This document shows positions 1 through 11,821 of a stretch of 64,000 bases of DNA, in pieces. Source of the stretch: Stromatinia cepivora (lineage: Eukaryota > Ascomycota > Leotiomycetes > Helotiales > Sclerotiniaceae); the NCBI GenBank assembly GCA_014898415.1, contig RCTD01000034.1, positions 248,001 through 312,000 of the forward strand. The letters are read 5' to 3'. The position numbers and the translations under genes were made by a program. The notes beneath the pieces were generated by a model. The model worked only from the letters and a program-made list of their open reading frames with translations. It was not told where the DNA came from and did no database searches. Position 1 is the first letter of the stretch; every line of letters begins with the position of its first letter.

Positions 1-742
1 AATCCTTTTTTTTTTAACTCTTCTTAATTGATTGAATCAATTATATCTTAGTTTGGGGAATTTTTCTTCTTTTTCTCTCTCTCCTCACTTTCTTCTTCCT
101 TTCTCCTGCATTTGTTTTATCTCATCATTGTCGTACATACTAGATACTCTCCTCCTTTTCTACATCCATCACATATATCTCCAACAGAGAAATATCTACA
201 TAAATATTCGACATTCGTTTGTGCATGCAACTTTTTCGTACAATACAACATCGTTTCTACTGTATATCGTAGTTAATTAATTTGCAACAATCCCGGAGAA
301 AGCCCATCTTACCACCACATTCACATTAATTTATACGAATCTTAAAGAATTACAATACTTTGTACTTTGTACTTTCAAATCAAACTCAATCGCTTCTCCT
401 CTCTAACAGATTTTGATTCTTACGAAAAAGAAAGAATTTCGGATTTCCACAATCGTTTAATAATTCTCGAAAGATTGTGAAACGGGAAGACCTACCACCT
501 TAACCTCCTCACCTTACCTCACCTCACCTCCCCTACCCAGTTTTGAAAAACATATTCCATTCAGAACGATTTCATTTTTTTGGAAATTTAATTCAGCCTC
601 ATCAATCAGTCAACAACCTCTCTGCAGGTCAGAGAACGCGCGACTATATGACATTCGTTTGTGTTTTGGAATCTTCATTGTAGAAATTGCAATGTTCACT
701 TAAATTCTTCTACATATATCTGCTCTCCGCAGTGTTGCGGCA
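1..742. other. Upstream region of the DUF1765 gene, no gene seen
   Basis: No convincing coding region. The stretch is pyrimidine-rich, with CT-rich runs around 60-110 and 490-540, as is common in promoters and leaders of filamentous fungi. Two very short upstream reading frames lie just before the main start: one at 648-683 (11 codons) and one at 692-703 (ATG, Phe, Thr, stop). An 82-codon open frame at the left edge lacks a homologous look and is probably chance. Confidence 0.5.
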
Positions 743-3700
743 ATGCATGGTTCTACCTTGACGATGCCTTCGATCTTCGAATCGAATTCCACTTTCCCTC
801 GTTCTCACTCTTCTTCCAATATTCCTGATTTAGTCAACATTGACTACAAAAGTTCATCCATCCATAACGACACAGAACTTCCACGATCTGCGAGTTATAG
901 TACTTTACCAATCATTGAAGATGCGAGTACCGATTATGATGAAGGAGAATTACATAGACTAAGCTCCGTCGCCAGCACCCCATCTTTTCCCGCACCACAA
1001 ATAGTAACACCGTCACCGAAATCACGTTCGATCCGAGAAGGGAAAACGAGTAATCGACTTACGAAGGAAGAAAAGCCGAAAAATGAAAGGGTTGGGAGGA
1101 GAAAATCACTGGTGGCACGTCCAAAGTCTTGGATTCAAAAAGTGAAGGGATCTCCTGAGGGAAGCTCCGCTCCTGAATATGCCAACTCAACATCAGATGA
1201 AGCGCCTCCAGTGCCGCAGATTTCTAAAGCTTCCCGAGAAAAGACGAAGTCTGTATCAGAATCTTTTGCTACATTTGCACGCAAGTCTTGGATCTCATCA
1301 TCCTCAAGATCACCGTCTCCTAGTAATCGAAAATCGGGAAAACAAATTGAGGATGATGGAAGGAATGAAGGCCCGTCAAAGATGGCGACTACGACACTTG
1401 CTGCTCCTTCGGTCGTTCCCGCGAAATTCGACCACACGGTCGAGGATACCGACAATCCTTCCAAACCACCTCAAGTGAAAAGGAATTCCACTCTTAAAAA
1501 GATCAGACAGAGGCCACAGAGTATCTTGGGGAACTTTACAAGCTTCAATTCCGTTAATTCATCCACCAGTAGTCTACCAGGTAGCTCAATAGACAACAGG
1601 TCGACTCCCAGGACTTCAACTGACAAGGTCCCGCCGTTACCGACGGATTTCTCGACAGAAAAGCTTCTCAGTGTTGAGACGCCACGAAAACGAGACGAAC
1701 TATGGCAGGCTTTTCGAGGCTTGGAAAACGACTACACGAAGTTTCAATCCAAGTCATTATCCTTAAAAACCAACGTCGTTCGCTCTGCATTATTGCCATT
1801 CCTTCGAAACAATGCCAATCATCCTTCCAACAGATGTCTGCGGCCTGAAGATATTGATAGAAGAATCAATATATTTAATAAGTGGTGGGTGGGACTTCTG
1901 GAAGTATTGGATGGGCGTGCAAATCAGGTCGTTTCTGGCGTGGATCGTCCTGTATTGCTTGAAGCTATTGTGATGATTATGATAAGGCCAGAATGGAGGC
2001 TTGGTCCATCACAATTCTCACCCCTTTCGGAGAGATCTCCAAACCGATCTCCTGAACGTACTGAGCGCATGTCTATACGAGGGAGAAAATCATCAAGCTC
2101 CCTAAACTCGTCGGGATCTCAATTTTTGGCCGAGTCTGTCTATCACAATGTTAGGAATTTGTTTATACAAAATCTAACATCTCAGATGCATTTCGTTGTT
2201 GCAAAAATGTCACTCAGACATGCTCCTGCAAGTTTGGTCACATTTTGTGGAAAGGCTGTAGCCTATGCTTTCTTTTTTGTGCCTGGCATTGCAGAAATTC
2301 TGGTTCGAATATGGAAAATACCGACTGACATTTTAAAGCGTGTTGTCGATGAGTTAGGTTTACCAAAGCGACCTAATAAAGTAGAAACTGAAGAAGTTGC
2401 TGCCGCATTTCCGCCACATGTTCGAGCATTGGGTTGGACGTCAGTGATGACAATGACCAATCAGCTTCGGGAAAAGCCTGCCTTGTCCATTTTGATTTCT
2501 AAGGCCCCTTGGTACGGTCCATGGACTGCTCGATGGTGTGGACGAGATAGTGATCTTTTCTATGTGTTTTCGAAACATTATCATATTTTGGCTGAGGAAT
2601 TTCTGCCTTTAGACCTTCCATTTGCGACCAAAGCACGTGCACCTGGATTTGTCCTAGTTCAAGCACAGATTTTGACAGCTTTGGATGCTACAATTCATCG
2701 TCAACCAACCAGTGAACCATTTCCAATCACCTTTGATGACGTACTTGCAAGTGCTGATGCCTCCGCTGCTGCATTGCCTCTACCTTCGACCAATTCTGCT
2801 AGACTAATGGCCGAGAATCGCTTGATCATGCTTCTTCGAGACTTCCTTTCTGAACGACCTGCCGATTTCGAGCCTGCTCGTATGACTTTTGCGCATGCTT
2901 TCGGTAAGATGATGCAAGCTTCGGCAAGAAGAACGTCCTTGTATGACCACAATGCATGTTTCGTTTTGTGTGATTTCATGGATGAAGCACTCTCATTGTT
3001 TGTTCGATTCCACCATGCTCATGAATTCCAAGACGATTTTATTGAATGGCATTTTTGGTTAGATGTGTGCAAGAAGATGCTGGAGAGTCAGAATAGCATG
3101 TCGGAAATCCGCTTGTTTGCTTTCCTCTACTCTGCTTGGAATCTTATCACAAATAATGAGTCTCGAAAAGAGGTACTATGTTTGGGGTGGTTATTAACCG
3201 AGGAAACCTTTGATAAGTTTTTTAATCATTGGTGTCCTATGGTTCGGGCATATTACATGCGCCTGTTATGTTGGCGCTTATGTCGAGAGGATGAGGAGGC
3301 TTCTGAACTTGACACGTGAGTTGCAATTAATTTATTTTATATTGTAGTAACTGATCAAAGCGTAGAAAAATCTTTGGCATTGTGTCCTCGCGAATTAAGG
3401 GTACCTGGGCAAATTATCTCTTCCTCAAACAAACGGCGGAGAGCTCAGATCTCCTTCCTCCTTCCACCACACCCTGCCTTCCAGCACCTGGACGACGACT
3501 ACTTATCATCCGTAATGATACACAAATGCCTGCGCCAAGTCTCTTCCTTGGATTCGATGGCTTAATGACAACTAACAATCCTTCCAATTTACCTCAGAAG
3601 CCACACAACGCATACAAAAGACATTCTCTTCTAGGTGATCTAACACAACTGGAAAACAAAGAAAATGAAACTCCAAAATTGCCTAGCGAAACACCAACAA

Positions 3701-4320
3701 CTCCAAGCAAGAGACGATGGACATTTATGGGGAGAATAATCCCATCTCTATCTCCTTCGACTGAGACGACTTCTTCTTCTCCCTCCACATCTGTCAAAGC
3801 TGGAACTGAAAAGAAAGCACTTGAGGAAGCAAGAAAAGCTACATCTGTGGCAAGAACTGGACCTACCCTTAATTCAAAAAATTCAAATGACAGCGAGACT
3901 CCTCCAGCTACAGCCTCTCATCGCGCCTATAGCTTTAAGTTTTCTTTGGAATGGGCCCAGAATTTTGAAAAAGTTCATTCGATCCTCCAAAACGGTACCG
4001 CCGGAAAAGGACCCACTAGTTTAAATGGTGCAAATGAAACAAAACTCACACCACCTCGTCTTCCTGCTCCAGCGCATGCATGGCTTGCCGCTCGGGTCCC
4101 AGGAATGAGCAATGAAGTATCACCCCAGGATCCAAAACTTACAGGCAGAGATAGATTCACAAGATCCAAATATGCTGGAAGGGCATTGGCGGAATGGGGG
4201 CTGATTGTGGGAGAATGCAATAATTTTGTCGATAGGAGAAGGACGGAGGGAGTGCCGAGTTTGAGGTGGGTGGAGGTTCCTACTTTAGGGGTGGAGGGAT
4301 TTAGGAAATTCGCTGCGTAA
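743..4320 (+). CDS. DUF1765 / UPF0592 family protein, two exons
   Basis: Two exons, 743-3315 and 3366-4320, give about 1,175 residues. The 50-nt intron has a GTGAGT donor, an AACTGAT branch site and a GTAG acceptor; joining restores frame into KIFGIVSSRIKGTWANY. The first ~330 residues are Ser/Pro/Thr-rich and look disordered (polar runs, SP and PxxP-type sites). From about residue 340 to 900 comes a folded, helical region (FNKWWVGLLEVLDGR; AYAFFFVPGIAEILVRIWK) that resembles the fungal DUF1765 family, whose yeast and fission-yeast members are called UPF0592. The C-terminal ~250 residues are again basic and Ser/Pro-rich. Molecular function is unknown; a membrane association is only suggested by hydrophobic stretches. 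A second in-frame ATG lies at 764. Family assignment is from memory of the pattern and is fairly firm. Confidence 0.85.
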
Positions 4321-4569
4321 GAGAGACTGCAGTGAGCAGTGGTGGCATGGGATGCGGGGTATGATTGGATTGAAATATAAAGGGCGGAGCATCATAGGAT
4401 AAATGAGCATTTTTGTACAGGAAGCAGATGGGGATGGGAAAGTCGCATTGGAGAAACAATTGGAGTAGAGTGGTAATTTATCTAGTTGGGTGGGCGGATA
4501 CATGATATGCATGGATCATGAGTACTACTTTTATAGATACTCAAGTTAACATTCTTGCCTTTGATTTAT

Positions 4570-4640
4570 TGGGGTTGGGTTGGATTGAAATGGATTGGAT
4601 TGGATGGAATGGGATGGATGGATTGGAATCGAATGGAATG
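4570..4640. repeat. Degenerate GGATT/GGATG minisatellite
   Basis: Repeated pentamer-like units GGATT, GGATG and GGAAT follow each other for about 70 bases on the + strand, in the 3' flank of the DUF1765 gene. Confidence 0.6.
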
Positions 4641-4854
4641 GATAACACTCCTTCTTAGCGTATATGAAATACATTTTAGATACCTACATACCTGTATAGA
4701 AAATGGTATTGAGCTTTTTTTTTTAAGGGGTTTTTTCTTTTTATAATCGTGAATGATTATTTGTTGTATGTTTTATACTTTTCCTCCTATACCCTTCCCC
4801 TCGTACTTTTTTTTTATTTCATTTAATAGATTAATATTTAATATTTAATATTTA

Positions 4855-4905
4855 AAAGAAAAGAAAAGAAGAGAAGAGAAGAGAGAGGGAAGGAGAGGAG
4901 AGCAG
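4855..4905. repeat. Polypurine tract
   Basis: An uninterrupted A/G run built of AAAAG, AGAAG and GAGAG units, followed by a (TAAA)n array near 4938-4962. Low-complexity sequence between convergent genes. Confidence 0.6.
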
Positions 4906-5191
4906 AGTATTTTGATGGTTATGATATTGATTTGAATAAATAAATAAATAAATAAATGAATATATACCACAACTAAATTCTTATACCATCGATATAATCG
5001 TCTAGCTGCAACAGTAGAACCAATAGACTCCTAACCGCAAACATGTTGTTACCTATAAAACACCCACTCCCGACCATCAACTAAACTCCTGCATCACCGA
5101 TTTTCTGTCTCCCTATCTTCAATTCTACTTCTGCAAGCAAAGTGTCACTCCCTAACTCGTCAACGGTCCAGTTTGGAAATGAATAACCCCT

Positions 5192-7693
5192 TCACATCCT
5201 CTCCAAATGTATCTTCCTTCCCCCCCTCTTCCCTCCACTCCACTTCCTCCCTCCCCATTTCCTCCAAATCCAACTATCCTCCTCCTCCTCCCCTTCATCT
5301 CCATCCTCTCCATCCCCTTCATCTCCATCCCCATCCCCACCCCCCTCACCCAAAAGCACCCGATTAATAATAGCATCCTCCCTCAACAAAGGATCATCTT
5401 TCCATTCCTTCCCCTCCCCTCCCTCCCCTTTCCCCTTCTCCAACCCCATAAAAATCCTCTTCTCCCATTCCTCCATAATATCTTTAACTTGTCCCTTCCT
5501 CCTCCTTCTCCTCTCCATATTCTCCTCCATTTCCGCGTACGCTTTAGGTGTTCCTTGAAGATGAAGTTTATTTGCAAATTCCTTCTCATATATTTTTCTC
5601 AACTCTGCTTTTCGTTTTTTCTCCTCTTCATTATCATCGGAATTCTTACTCTTCTCTAAACTCACACTTACACTTACACGACCATCCTGCAACAAACCAA
5701 TATCCTTCAAACTTGGCCTCTTCCTCAAACTAATTTTCGAATGACTATATTTTGGTTTTTTGAGTGGGATCTTTTTACCCGTAGCTGGATCGATAGGATC
5801 TTTTAGTTTGTCGAAGGGCGGGGAAAGTGGTTTATTGTTATTTTTTTCGGGGAATTCTTTGATGAAATCTGGACGGCCGGGTGGTTCGAGGAAGTTTTCT
5901 GGGATGGGTCCGAGTTGGCGACTGTGGAGTTTGCTCTTGGGTTTGACTTTCGCTTTAGGTTTTGGTTTGGATTTGGGTTTAGATTTTGGAGAAACATCGG
6001 AATCAGGGATGAGAGGTGCAGAGGGTTGACCTTGCCAGCCGGGAACTTGGTCGAGTGGAACTTCTTTGAGGATTTCAGGGGTTTGGAGAGGAAGGAGGGG
6101 TCGCCAGGGACTGGAAGGGGCGGTGATATCGTATTCGCGTTTGAGTTTATTGAGTGGTGGAGTTAAAGATTCTTGTTCCCAACCGGGAACTTGTCCAGGA
6201 GAAACTTCTTTCTCAATTTCTGGAGAGGTAAGAGGAAGGAGAGGGAGCCAGGGACTATCTGGTGCATTTATATCGTATTCGCGAGACTTGAGTTTTTTCT
6301 TTTTAGCTATGGCTTGTTGTTCCCATCCTGGCACTTGGCCGGGAGGAACTTCTTTGAGGATCTCGGGGGAGGTGAGTGGAAGAAGGGGAAGCCAAGGGCT
6401 ATCGGGTGCGGTGATATCATATTCACGCTTAGCCTTTTGGACTGGAGGAGCTGGAAAAGACGTGGCTGTGGAGGAAGAAGTCTCGGTGGATACAGACGGA
6501 AGAATACTTGTTGGTGTTACAACACCTGGAACTGCGTCGCTAGGTACTTGCGTATAAAAATCTGGTTCTTCAAGAGTTAGACCAGCCCAAGGATCGGTAG
6601 GGTTGAGGGATATTGAAGAGGTAGAGGGTGATGAAGTTGTTATTGAGGAATATGGGGTGCTAGATCCATCCGAAAGAGAAGTAGGCAGAAGAGATGTTGA
6701 TGAAGTTAGGGATGGTGAGGAGTCTATACTGGAACCAGTAATGGTAGAAAGGGATATAGAATTAACATCTAGGTTAGAAAAAGGTGGTAAAGGAGTAGGT
6801 GTGTGTACAGGGTCTCCTAGAACAGCATCAGGATCTATTGTGGTGTAATAATCTGGTTCGTTGAGAGGTAAGGACGCCCACGGGTTGAGTTTGGTTGTGG
6901 TCGACACTTCACTAGGGTAAGCGAAGGAACCAGAAGGTAATATGTAACTTTCGGTACCAGTAGGTCCAACAATAGGAGGAATAGTTGGAGGATCCGGAGG
7001 TATATCGAATGAATTTGTTGTGATTGTTGGTTCGATGATCGGCGAGAGAGAGTTGGATGGTAACACACTTTTTGTGGAAGGTTCGGAAACTGTTAATATA
7101 CTGGTTGTGGATCCCGGCTGGGACGTTAAGCTGGAGGACTTAACGGAAGATTTCAACGAAGAACTAGATGAAGCCCTTACAGATGTCGTGGAAGTAGGAT
7201 TGGCATTCCCAGACCAATTTTTTAATTCGTATATCTGCATGTAAAGTATTCCATTCACAGTACCGCCACAATATTTGCCGGAATTAGATGGGCAACTCGA
7301 TTGACAAAACGAAGAGCTTTTAACGGAGAGTATCGAAATATAATTGGAGCACCAGCAAGATCCAGGTTCTATGCCGGCATAGATGTATGGTATTCCGTTT
7401 TGTCCCGAGATAGAGCAAGCATTTACACAACTTTGAATTGTCTCCGCTGGGGCCCCAGTCAGGTTAAGCAGTGGAGAACCCAGAGGTTTACCTCGAACGC
7501 CATCCTCGAAGCATCCGAAGTTTTCATATGTCCCAGCGTTAGTTGATACCGACGAAACACTTCCCGTATTGAAGAAGCCTCCATCAGCTTCTCCACGCTT
7601 GGAAGGCTTATTAATCCTATTGACATTAGTTGATTGAGACGCAGTGACTGAAGTGATGCTTAGGAAAGCTATGAACAGATTTGATAAAATCAT
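5192..7693 (-). CDS. Secreted WSC-domain protein with Kex2-like internal repeats
   Basis: Single exon, 833 residues from the ATG at 7693. That start begins a good signal peptide (MILSNLFIAFLSITSVTAS); the frame also stays open to an ATG at 7789, which would bury the signal 32 residues in. Residues ~56-158 form a WSC domain, a carbohydrate-binding module, with its eight cysteines, a YAGIEPGSCWC motif and a KYCGG motif. A Ser/Thr-rich stretch, probably heavily O-glycosylated, follows. Next are three close repeats that start after KR, SR or KR with EYDI[TN]AP and continue SPWxPLLPL...VPGW; two shorter relatives lie before them and one decayed copy after. The C-terminus is basic, then strongly acidic (Gly/Asp/Glu). 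No transmembrane helix or GPI signal is evident after the WSC domain, so a secreted or wall-trapped protein is likelier than a WSC stress sensor. The WSC call is firm; peptide processing is inference. Confidence 0.8.
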   Translation of the reverse strand: MILSNLFIAFLSITSVTASQSTNVNRINKPSKRGEADGGFFNTGSVSSVSTNAGTYENFGCFEDGVRGKPLGSPLLNLTGAPAETIQSCVNACSISGQNGIPYIYAGIEPGSCWCSNYISILSVKSSSFCQSSCPSNSGKYCGGTVNGILYMQIYELKNWSGNANPTSTTSVRASSSSSLKSSVKSSSLTSQPGSTTSILTVSEPSTKSVLPSNSLSPIIEPTITTNSFDIPPDPPTIPPIVGPTGTESYILPSGSFAYPSEVSTTTKLNPWASLPLNEPDYYTTIDPDAVLGDPVHTPTPLPPFSNLDVNSISLSTITGSSIDSSPSLTSSTSLLPTSLSDGSSTPYSSITTSSPSTSSISLNPTDPWAGLTLEEPDFYTQVPSDAVPGVVTPTSILPSVSTETSSSTATSFPAPPVQKAKREYDITAPDSPWLPLLPLTSPEILKEVPPGQVPGWEQQAIAKKKKLKSREYDINAPDSPWLPLLPLTSPEIEKEVSPGQVPGWEQESLTPPLNKLKREYDITAPSSPWRPLLPLQTPEILKEVPLDQVPGWQGQPSAPLIPDSDVSPKSKPKSKPKPKAKVKPKSKLHSRQLGPIPENFLEPPGRPDFIKEFPEKNNNKPLSPPFDKLKDPIDPATGKKIPLKKPKYSHSKISLRKRPSLKDIGLLQDGRVSVSVSLEKSKNSDDNEEEKKRKAELRKIYEKEFANKLHLQGTPKAYAEMEENMERRRRRKGQVKDIMEEWEKRIFMGLEKGKGEGGEGKEWKDDPLLREDAIINRVLLGEGGGDGDGDEGDGEDGDEGEEEEDSWIWRKWGGRKWSGGKRGGRKIHLERM
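5840..6890 (-). repeat. Kex2-like protein repeats within the WSC gene
   Basis: Three ~50-codon units (roughly 6330-6440, 6180-6293 and 6030-6150) encode [KS]R-EYDI[TN]AP followed by SPWxPLLPLxxPEI and PGQVPGW. Short relatives with PWxxLxLxxPD[YF] are encoded near 6810-6890 and 6520-6600. A decayed unit (RPDFIKEFP) lies near 5840-5930. Confidence 0.7.
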
Positions 7694-7789
7694 AATGTTG
7701 GATGTTGAGAACTTTTTAGAAGTTCTACATGACAGGAATATAAGGATTTGTTGAATATAAACTAGCACGCGGTACGCCATGCCAGCCAT

Positions 7790-8617
7790 ATCATTAAGGC
7801 TTGGCGTGATAAAGAATTTGAATGCTCAAGTAAAAATGCGGTTAAATTCTAGAAACAATGTCTCATGTTGCGGCACTTCCGCTGTGGCTCTTTAGCTCCG
7901 CCAGAATAGAATTCTACAGAAAAAGAATGATGCTTCAAACCTTGCTGATCCATAACTCAAAGCTGCATAGGCACTTGTACTATGCTGACTTTGACTTCGA
8001 TGATTCATCTTCCGTTTCGCAAGCGTCATTTCGGCTGAGTTGTATAGTAGATACGCCCTACCCAGATGATCGGCATGGAACTGACGAGGCGACGTGACCG
8101 TCGACATGTTGAAGAATGTTGATCCAAAGGGCGTAGTAATACTTGCGGAATGTGAGTTACCCAGTCTTTCGGTATATGAGTGGTGAATTGCATCAGAATA
8201 TAGAATCTGATACGACAGTACAGCACAACACATTATGCTTGTACTACCTACTTAATATACGAGGGAGTGAAGGTCGAAGGTAGAGAAGTGAAGATAAAAA
8301 TATCAATCAAGACGCGGAGAAACGCGGCAGAATTTATCACGTAATCACGTGTATATCACAACAGCGCTAAGATACGGCTAGCTATCGCGATTCTGAATAT
8401 TGTCTTGTTTATTAGAATCCCTTGGTATTGTGACAAATCCCATCAATAATGAAACTCAACAATAGAACAATTGGAACCGTCCTATTTTCAACGCGCAGCT
8501 ATAAAAACGACTCTGCAAACTTGGCTAGTGACGGCCTCTCCATAGACGAACAGAGACTCTGCGTCTAATAACAGCCTCGTCATCACAACTCAAATTCTAG
8601 CGCACTTCTTCAATCCT
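7790..8617. other. Divergent intergenic region, WSC and cyclin genes
   Basis: Promoter-like spacer between divergently transcribed genes. An open frame of 113 codons on the minus strand (7892-8233) has no recognisable features and probably arises by chance. A TATA box for the cyclin gene lies near its right end. Confidence 0.5.
8500..8507 (+). promoter_or_regulatory. Probable TATA box of the cyclin gene
   Basis: TATAAAAA stands 111-118 bases before the ATG at 8618, a usual spacing for a fungal TATA box with a short leader. Confidence 0.45.
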
Positions 8618-10468
8618 ATGACCACCGCAGGTCCATATCCTGTCGCAGAATTCGAATTCTCGAATGATTATTCAAGCCGCACTCGACCTGCCTCTTCTTG
8701 CGCATCAACTATAACCGAAAAATACATACCACCGGCGGTTCCTTCGCCTCCGCGATTTTCGAACCATCACCTACCTCCCGAACAACCTTTTCGTCGAACG
8801 AAGCACGCACTGATACCAGAAATGCCGACCAAAATGTTCGATCAATGGCTCTTTACCGAGGCGGAGCTTAAAGCCACTCCCTCCATTTTGGAAGGCCTCT
8901 CGCCCGAGGAGGAACGTACTCGCAGAGCAAAAGGAGTTTCTTTCATGTCATCAATTGGAAACATGCTACACATTCCCATGACTACTGTGAGCGTCGCAAG
9001 TCTCTACTTCCACCGCTTTTACATGCGTAGAAGCATGGTCTTAGATAAGAAGGGTTGCACAGGGATCCATCACTATGTAAGTTCCTTTCTCTATCACTAA
9101 ATTATAAAGAGTCATCGCCCTTTACATCATACTTTCAACTCAAACTTTACCCCTCTTCAAATCGAAGTTGCAAGGCTAAGTATTGCGATTTTGATTGCTT
9201 GAGTCTTGCTTGCCCAGTTTTGTTATGCGTCTGCCAGAGCAATGATACTAATCAATTTCTATCAGGAGATTGCAGCGACAGCTCTATTCCTGGCAACGAA
9301 AACCGAAGAAACTATACGAGGGACCAAACTTTTCATTTTTGCCTGTATTAAGGTTGCTCAGAAGAATCCGAAGCTCGAAGTCGATGCCAGCTCTAAAGAA
9401 TACTGGCGATGGCGTGACAGTATTCTTATGTATGAGGAACTTATGCTGGAATTATTATGTTTCGACCTTTCTGCAACATCTCCACTGAAATACCTCGTGA
9501 ACTTCTTTGAGGAATTTACACATGTTGGTATTGAGTCTACGATTATCAAAGAACTCCGGAATTATACATGGGCATTAATCTGCGATACACACCATTCAAC
9601 GTTAGGTCTCATGACAAGTCCCCGGATCATTGCCATCACAACTCTTCTATTTGCAGCGACTGCCAAGAAAGTTGAAATCCCCCGAATAAATGGTAAAGAT
9701 TGGTGGGAGCATCTTGGGGGTACTGAACCTAAGATTGTTGAAGCTGGGCTTATTTTACATAAATTTCTAAGCAATAGTCCTTTTCAGATCACGGATCAAG
9801 ATCAGCCCGGAAACACGGCTGCCAAATATCTTCATGCTTCAAGTGGGAAAGAGGAACAGAGTGGTGCTGGTTCTGCTGTAAACCCTGAGCAGACTCAGAA
9901 GGAAAATGGAAACGGCCATATCCATGGGAATTGCACAAATGGTTCGGACAACAACTTCCGGTCAGATCCTGAACCCCATAAAGATCAACCAACTGAAAAG
10001 ACCGAGAATGGTCATTCAGATAGCAAGCCGCACACTTCTTTGACGACTGATGGTGCTCAACCTTCACCTACCTCAGGAACGGATGATGCTCCTTTAAAAG
10101 CAGCGGCCAATGATCTTTCAAGCCACGACCAAATAAATTCCTCAAATGATTCTTCGTCAAATAATATCGACCATGACATAAAAGTGAGCCCGAAACGCAA
10201 GGCAGATGAACAAATAGATGATGCACCGCTAGCAAAGCGAGCAAGAACAGAAGACACTGGCTCTGAAACTATTCCGGATGTCCCTGAACCTTCAAATGAG
10301 GAGAAAACACTGCCGGACGAGAGCCAAGATACTATACAAAATGACACGGATGATGCACCAAAAGATGCTGAGCTTGATCTCGAAATTGAATCCAAAACTG
10401 CTCCTTCCGCAACTGAGGGTGGCGTCGACGCGGAGGAGCAGCATGAAGAAGGAGAGTTGGAGCAATAA
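8618..10468 (+). CDS. Cyclin K/T-type (Pch1-like) cyclin, CTD-kinase partner
   Basis: Exons 8618-9076 and 9266-10468 give 553 residues. The 189-nt intron starts GTAAGT and ends ATACTAATC...CAG; joining gives HHYEIAATALFLATKTEE, the classic cyclin helix. Two cyclin folds span residues ~75-300. Features match cyclins K/T: QWLFTEAELKATPS before the first fold, HRFYMRRS, then FDLSATSPLKYL in the second fold and GKDWWEHLG near its end. Such cyclins activate Cdk9/Cdk12-type kinases that phosphorylate the RNA polymerase II tail; fission-yeast Pch1 is the likely counterpart, with Ctk2 the alternative. The C-terminal ~230 residues are polar, Asn/Ser/Asp/Glu-rich and disordered, with a basic patch (PKRKADEQ...AKRART) that could be a nuclear signal. 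The cyclin call is firm, the subtype less so. Confidence 0.87.
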
Positions 10469-11821
10469 CGGTTCCAATTACGCCACGTACTCGGCTTAAG
10501 AATGGTGTTTTTGGTTCACTTCTTGTACTATTGGACTAGGGAAATAAATGGAGTTGATGGGATATACAATGTTTTTTGGAAGGGAAGGAAAAAGCCTTCC
10601 GTGGAGTTTGATTCGGATATGGGAAAGGGGTGAAGGTGGGGTGTAAAATAGCAAATGGACGGTTGGCATTGAGATGGTGAAAGAAGATTTTGAAGTACAG
10701 GGAATATCACGTCCTCACGAGACCATAATATGAAGAGCACGAAGTTTGTTAAGGCCTTTTTCCTTGTTCATCTGCTATTCATACAGCTCTGGACAAGAAG
10801 AAGTTTATCATAGACACATATCACGGTATTTAAATTATTAAAAAGCTCAGCTCTGTCCGTGTATATACGGGGCTTATGCAGATACCTAGTATCCTATATC
10901 GTATTACTTCAAATTAGAACGTGAGTATTATACTGCATGTAAATTCGGAAGATCTATTCGATTGTGGATCTAACAAACATCCAAAAGCCTCATGCCACAT
11001 CTAGGCCGCAGACTCCATATCAATATCGAACATAAGCTCACATATTACAGAGATCATAAGGCAACCAAGCCAGATGGATTGTTTGGGTTACAGATCAAAT
11101 GATCGATCTCGAATCAAGACCTACTAAAAATATCCTCTTCGTATACTCGCCGATATTCTACGGCGGCTTGATGCTATTTAATGGCCCCTCTACTTCGTTT
11201 ACGAATCTTGATATAGTTTTATTTGTAATAGTTTATAGAGAGGTTTAAATAAAACTCGGCTATTCAGTAAGGTTATACATATTCGATTCATAATAATGTC
11301 ACGAAAATCACACCATATCATAAAAAGTGTCATGCTCGATGGAGGTTCAATAGGTACTCATAGTTATAGCGAGATGGCTGTTATTTAATAACCAAAGGGT
11401 AGGTCTTCTATTAGACTATGTGCATGTGGGATGATACGAAAGCTAGGTTACTAATAAGTTGGATAATTGGTGTGGAAATCCTTTGAAGTTATACATACAC
11501 ACGCGGCTCCGTTCAGTCAGAACATATTTTCTAAAATATGCAAAATCATCAAAATCATCCAAATATCAATTGATATTCAACAATTCAACCTGGGACTATA
11601 TAATCTAGAATAATGGATCCATAACTGAAGCTGAATAGATACATTATTGATTTTCGACTGATGCCAAGGATTTCTACTTGCATGCCTCATTATCAAGGCA
11701 CACAGAAATGTCAGCAACAATATTTACTCCACACTTAATTTAATTATATAAGCCGCCATTCATCCCCAACAACGCCAACAACACTCCAAAGTATTCGAAA
11801 AGCTTCACAACAATCAACCTT
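10469..11821. other. Intergenic region, no gene seen
   Basis: About 1.35 kb, AT-rich towards the right, without an open frame that looks coding. A TATA-like box at 11745 belongs to the next gene. Confidence 0.55.
11745..11752 (+). promoter_or_regulatory. Probable TATA box of the orphan gene at 11822
   Basis: TATATAAG lies 70-77 bases before the ATG of the 254-residue protein. Confidence 0.4.

Larger units (their letters stand above)
4321..5191. other. Convergent intergenic region with simple repeats
   Basis: Lies between the 3' ends of the DUF1765 gene and the WSC gene. It holds a degenerate GGATT/GGATG minisatellite (about 4570-4640), a purine-only tract (about 4855-4905) and a short AAAT array (about 4938-4962). 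No coding potential seen. Confidence 0.6.

Noticed and set aside
7694..7789. Longer start for the WSC protein at 7789
   Set aside because: It would place 32 residues before an excellent signal peptide; the internal Met at 7693 is the better start.
7892..8233. 113-codon minus-strand open frame between WSC and cyclin genes
   Set aside because: No domain, overlapping frames in both strands, lies in the divergent promoter region.
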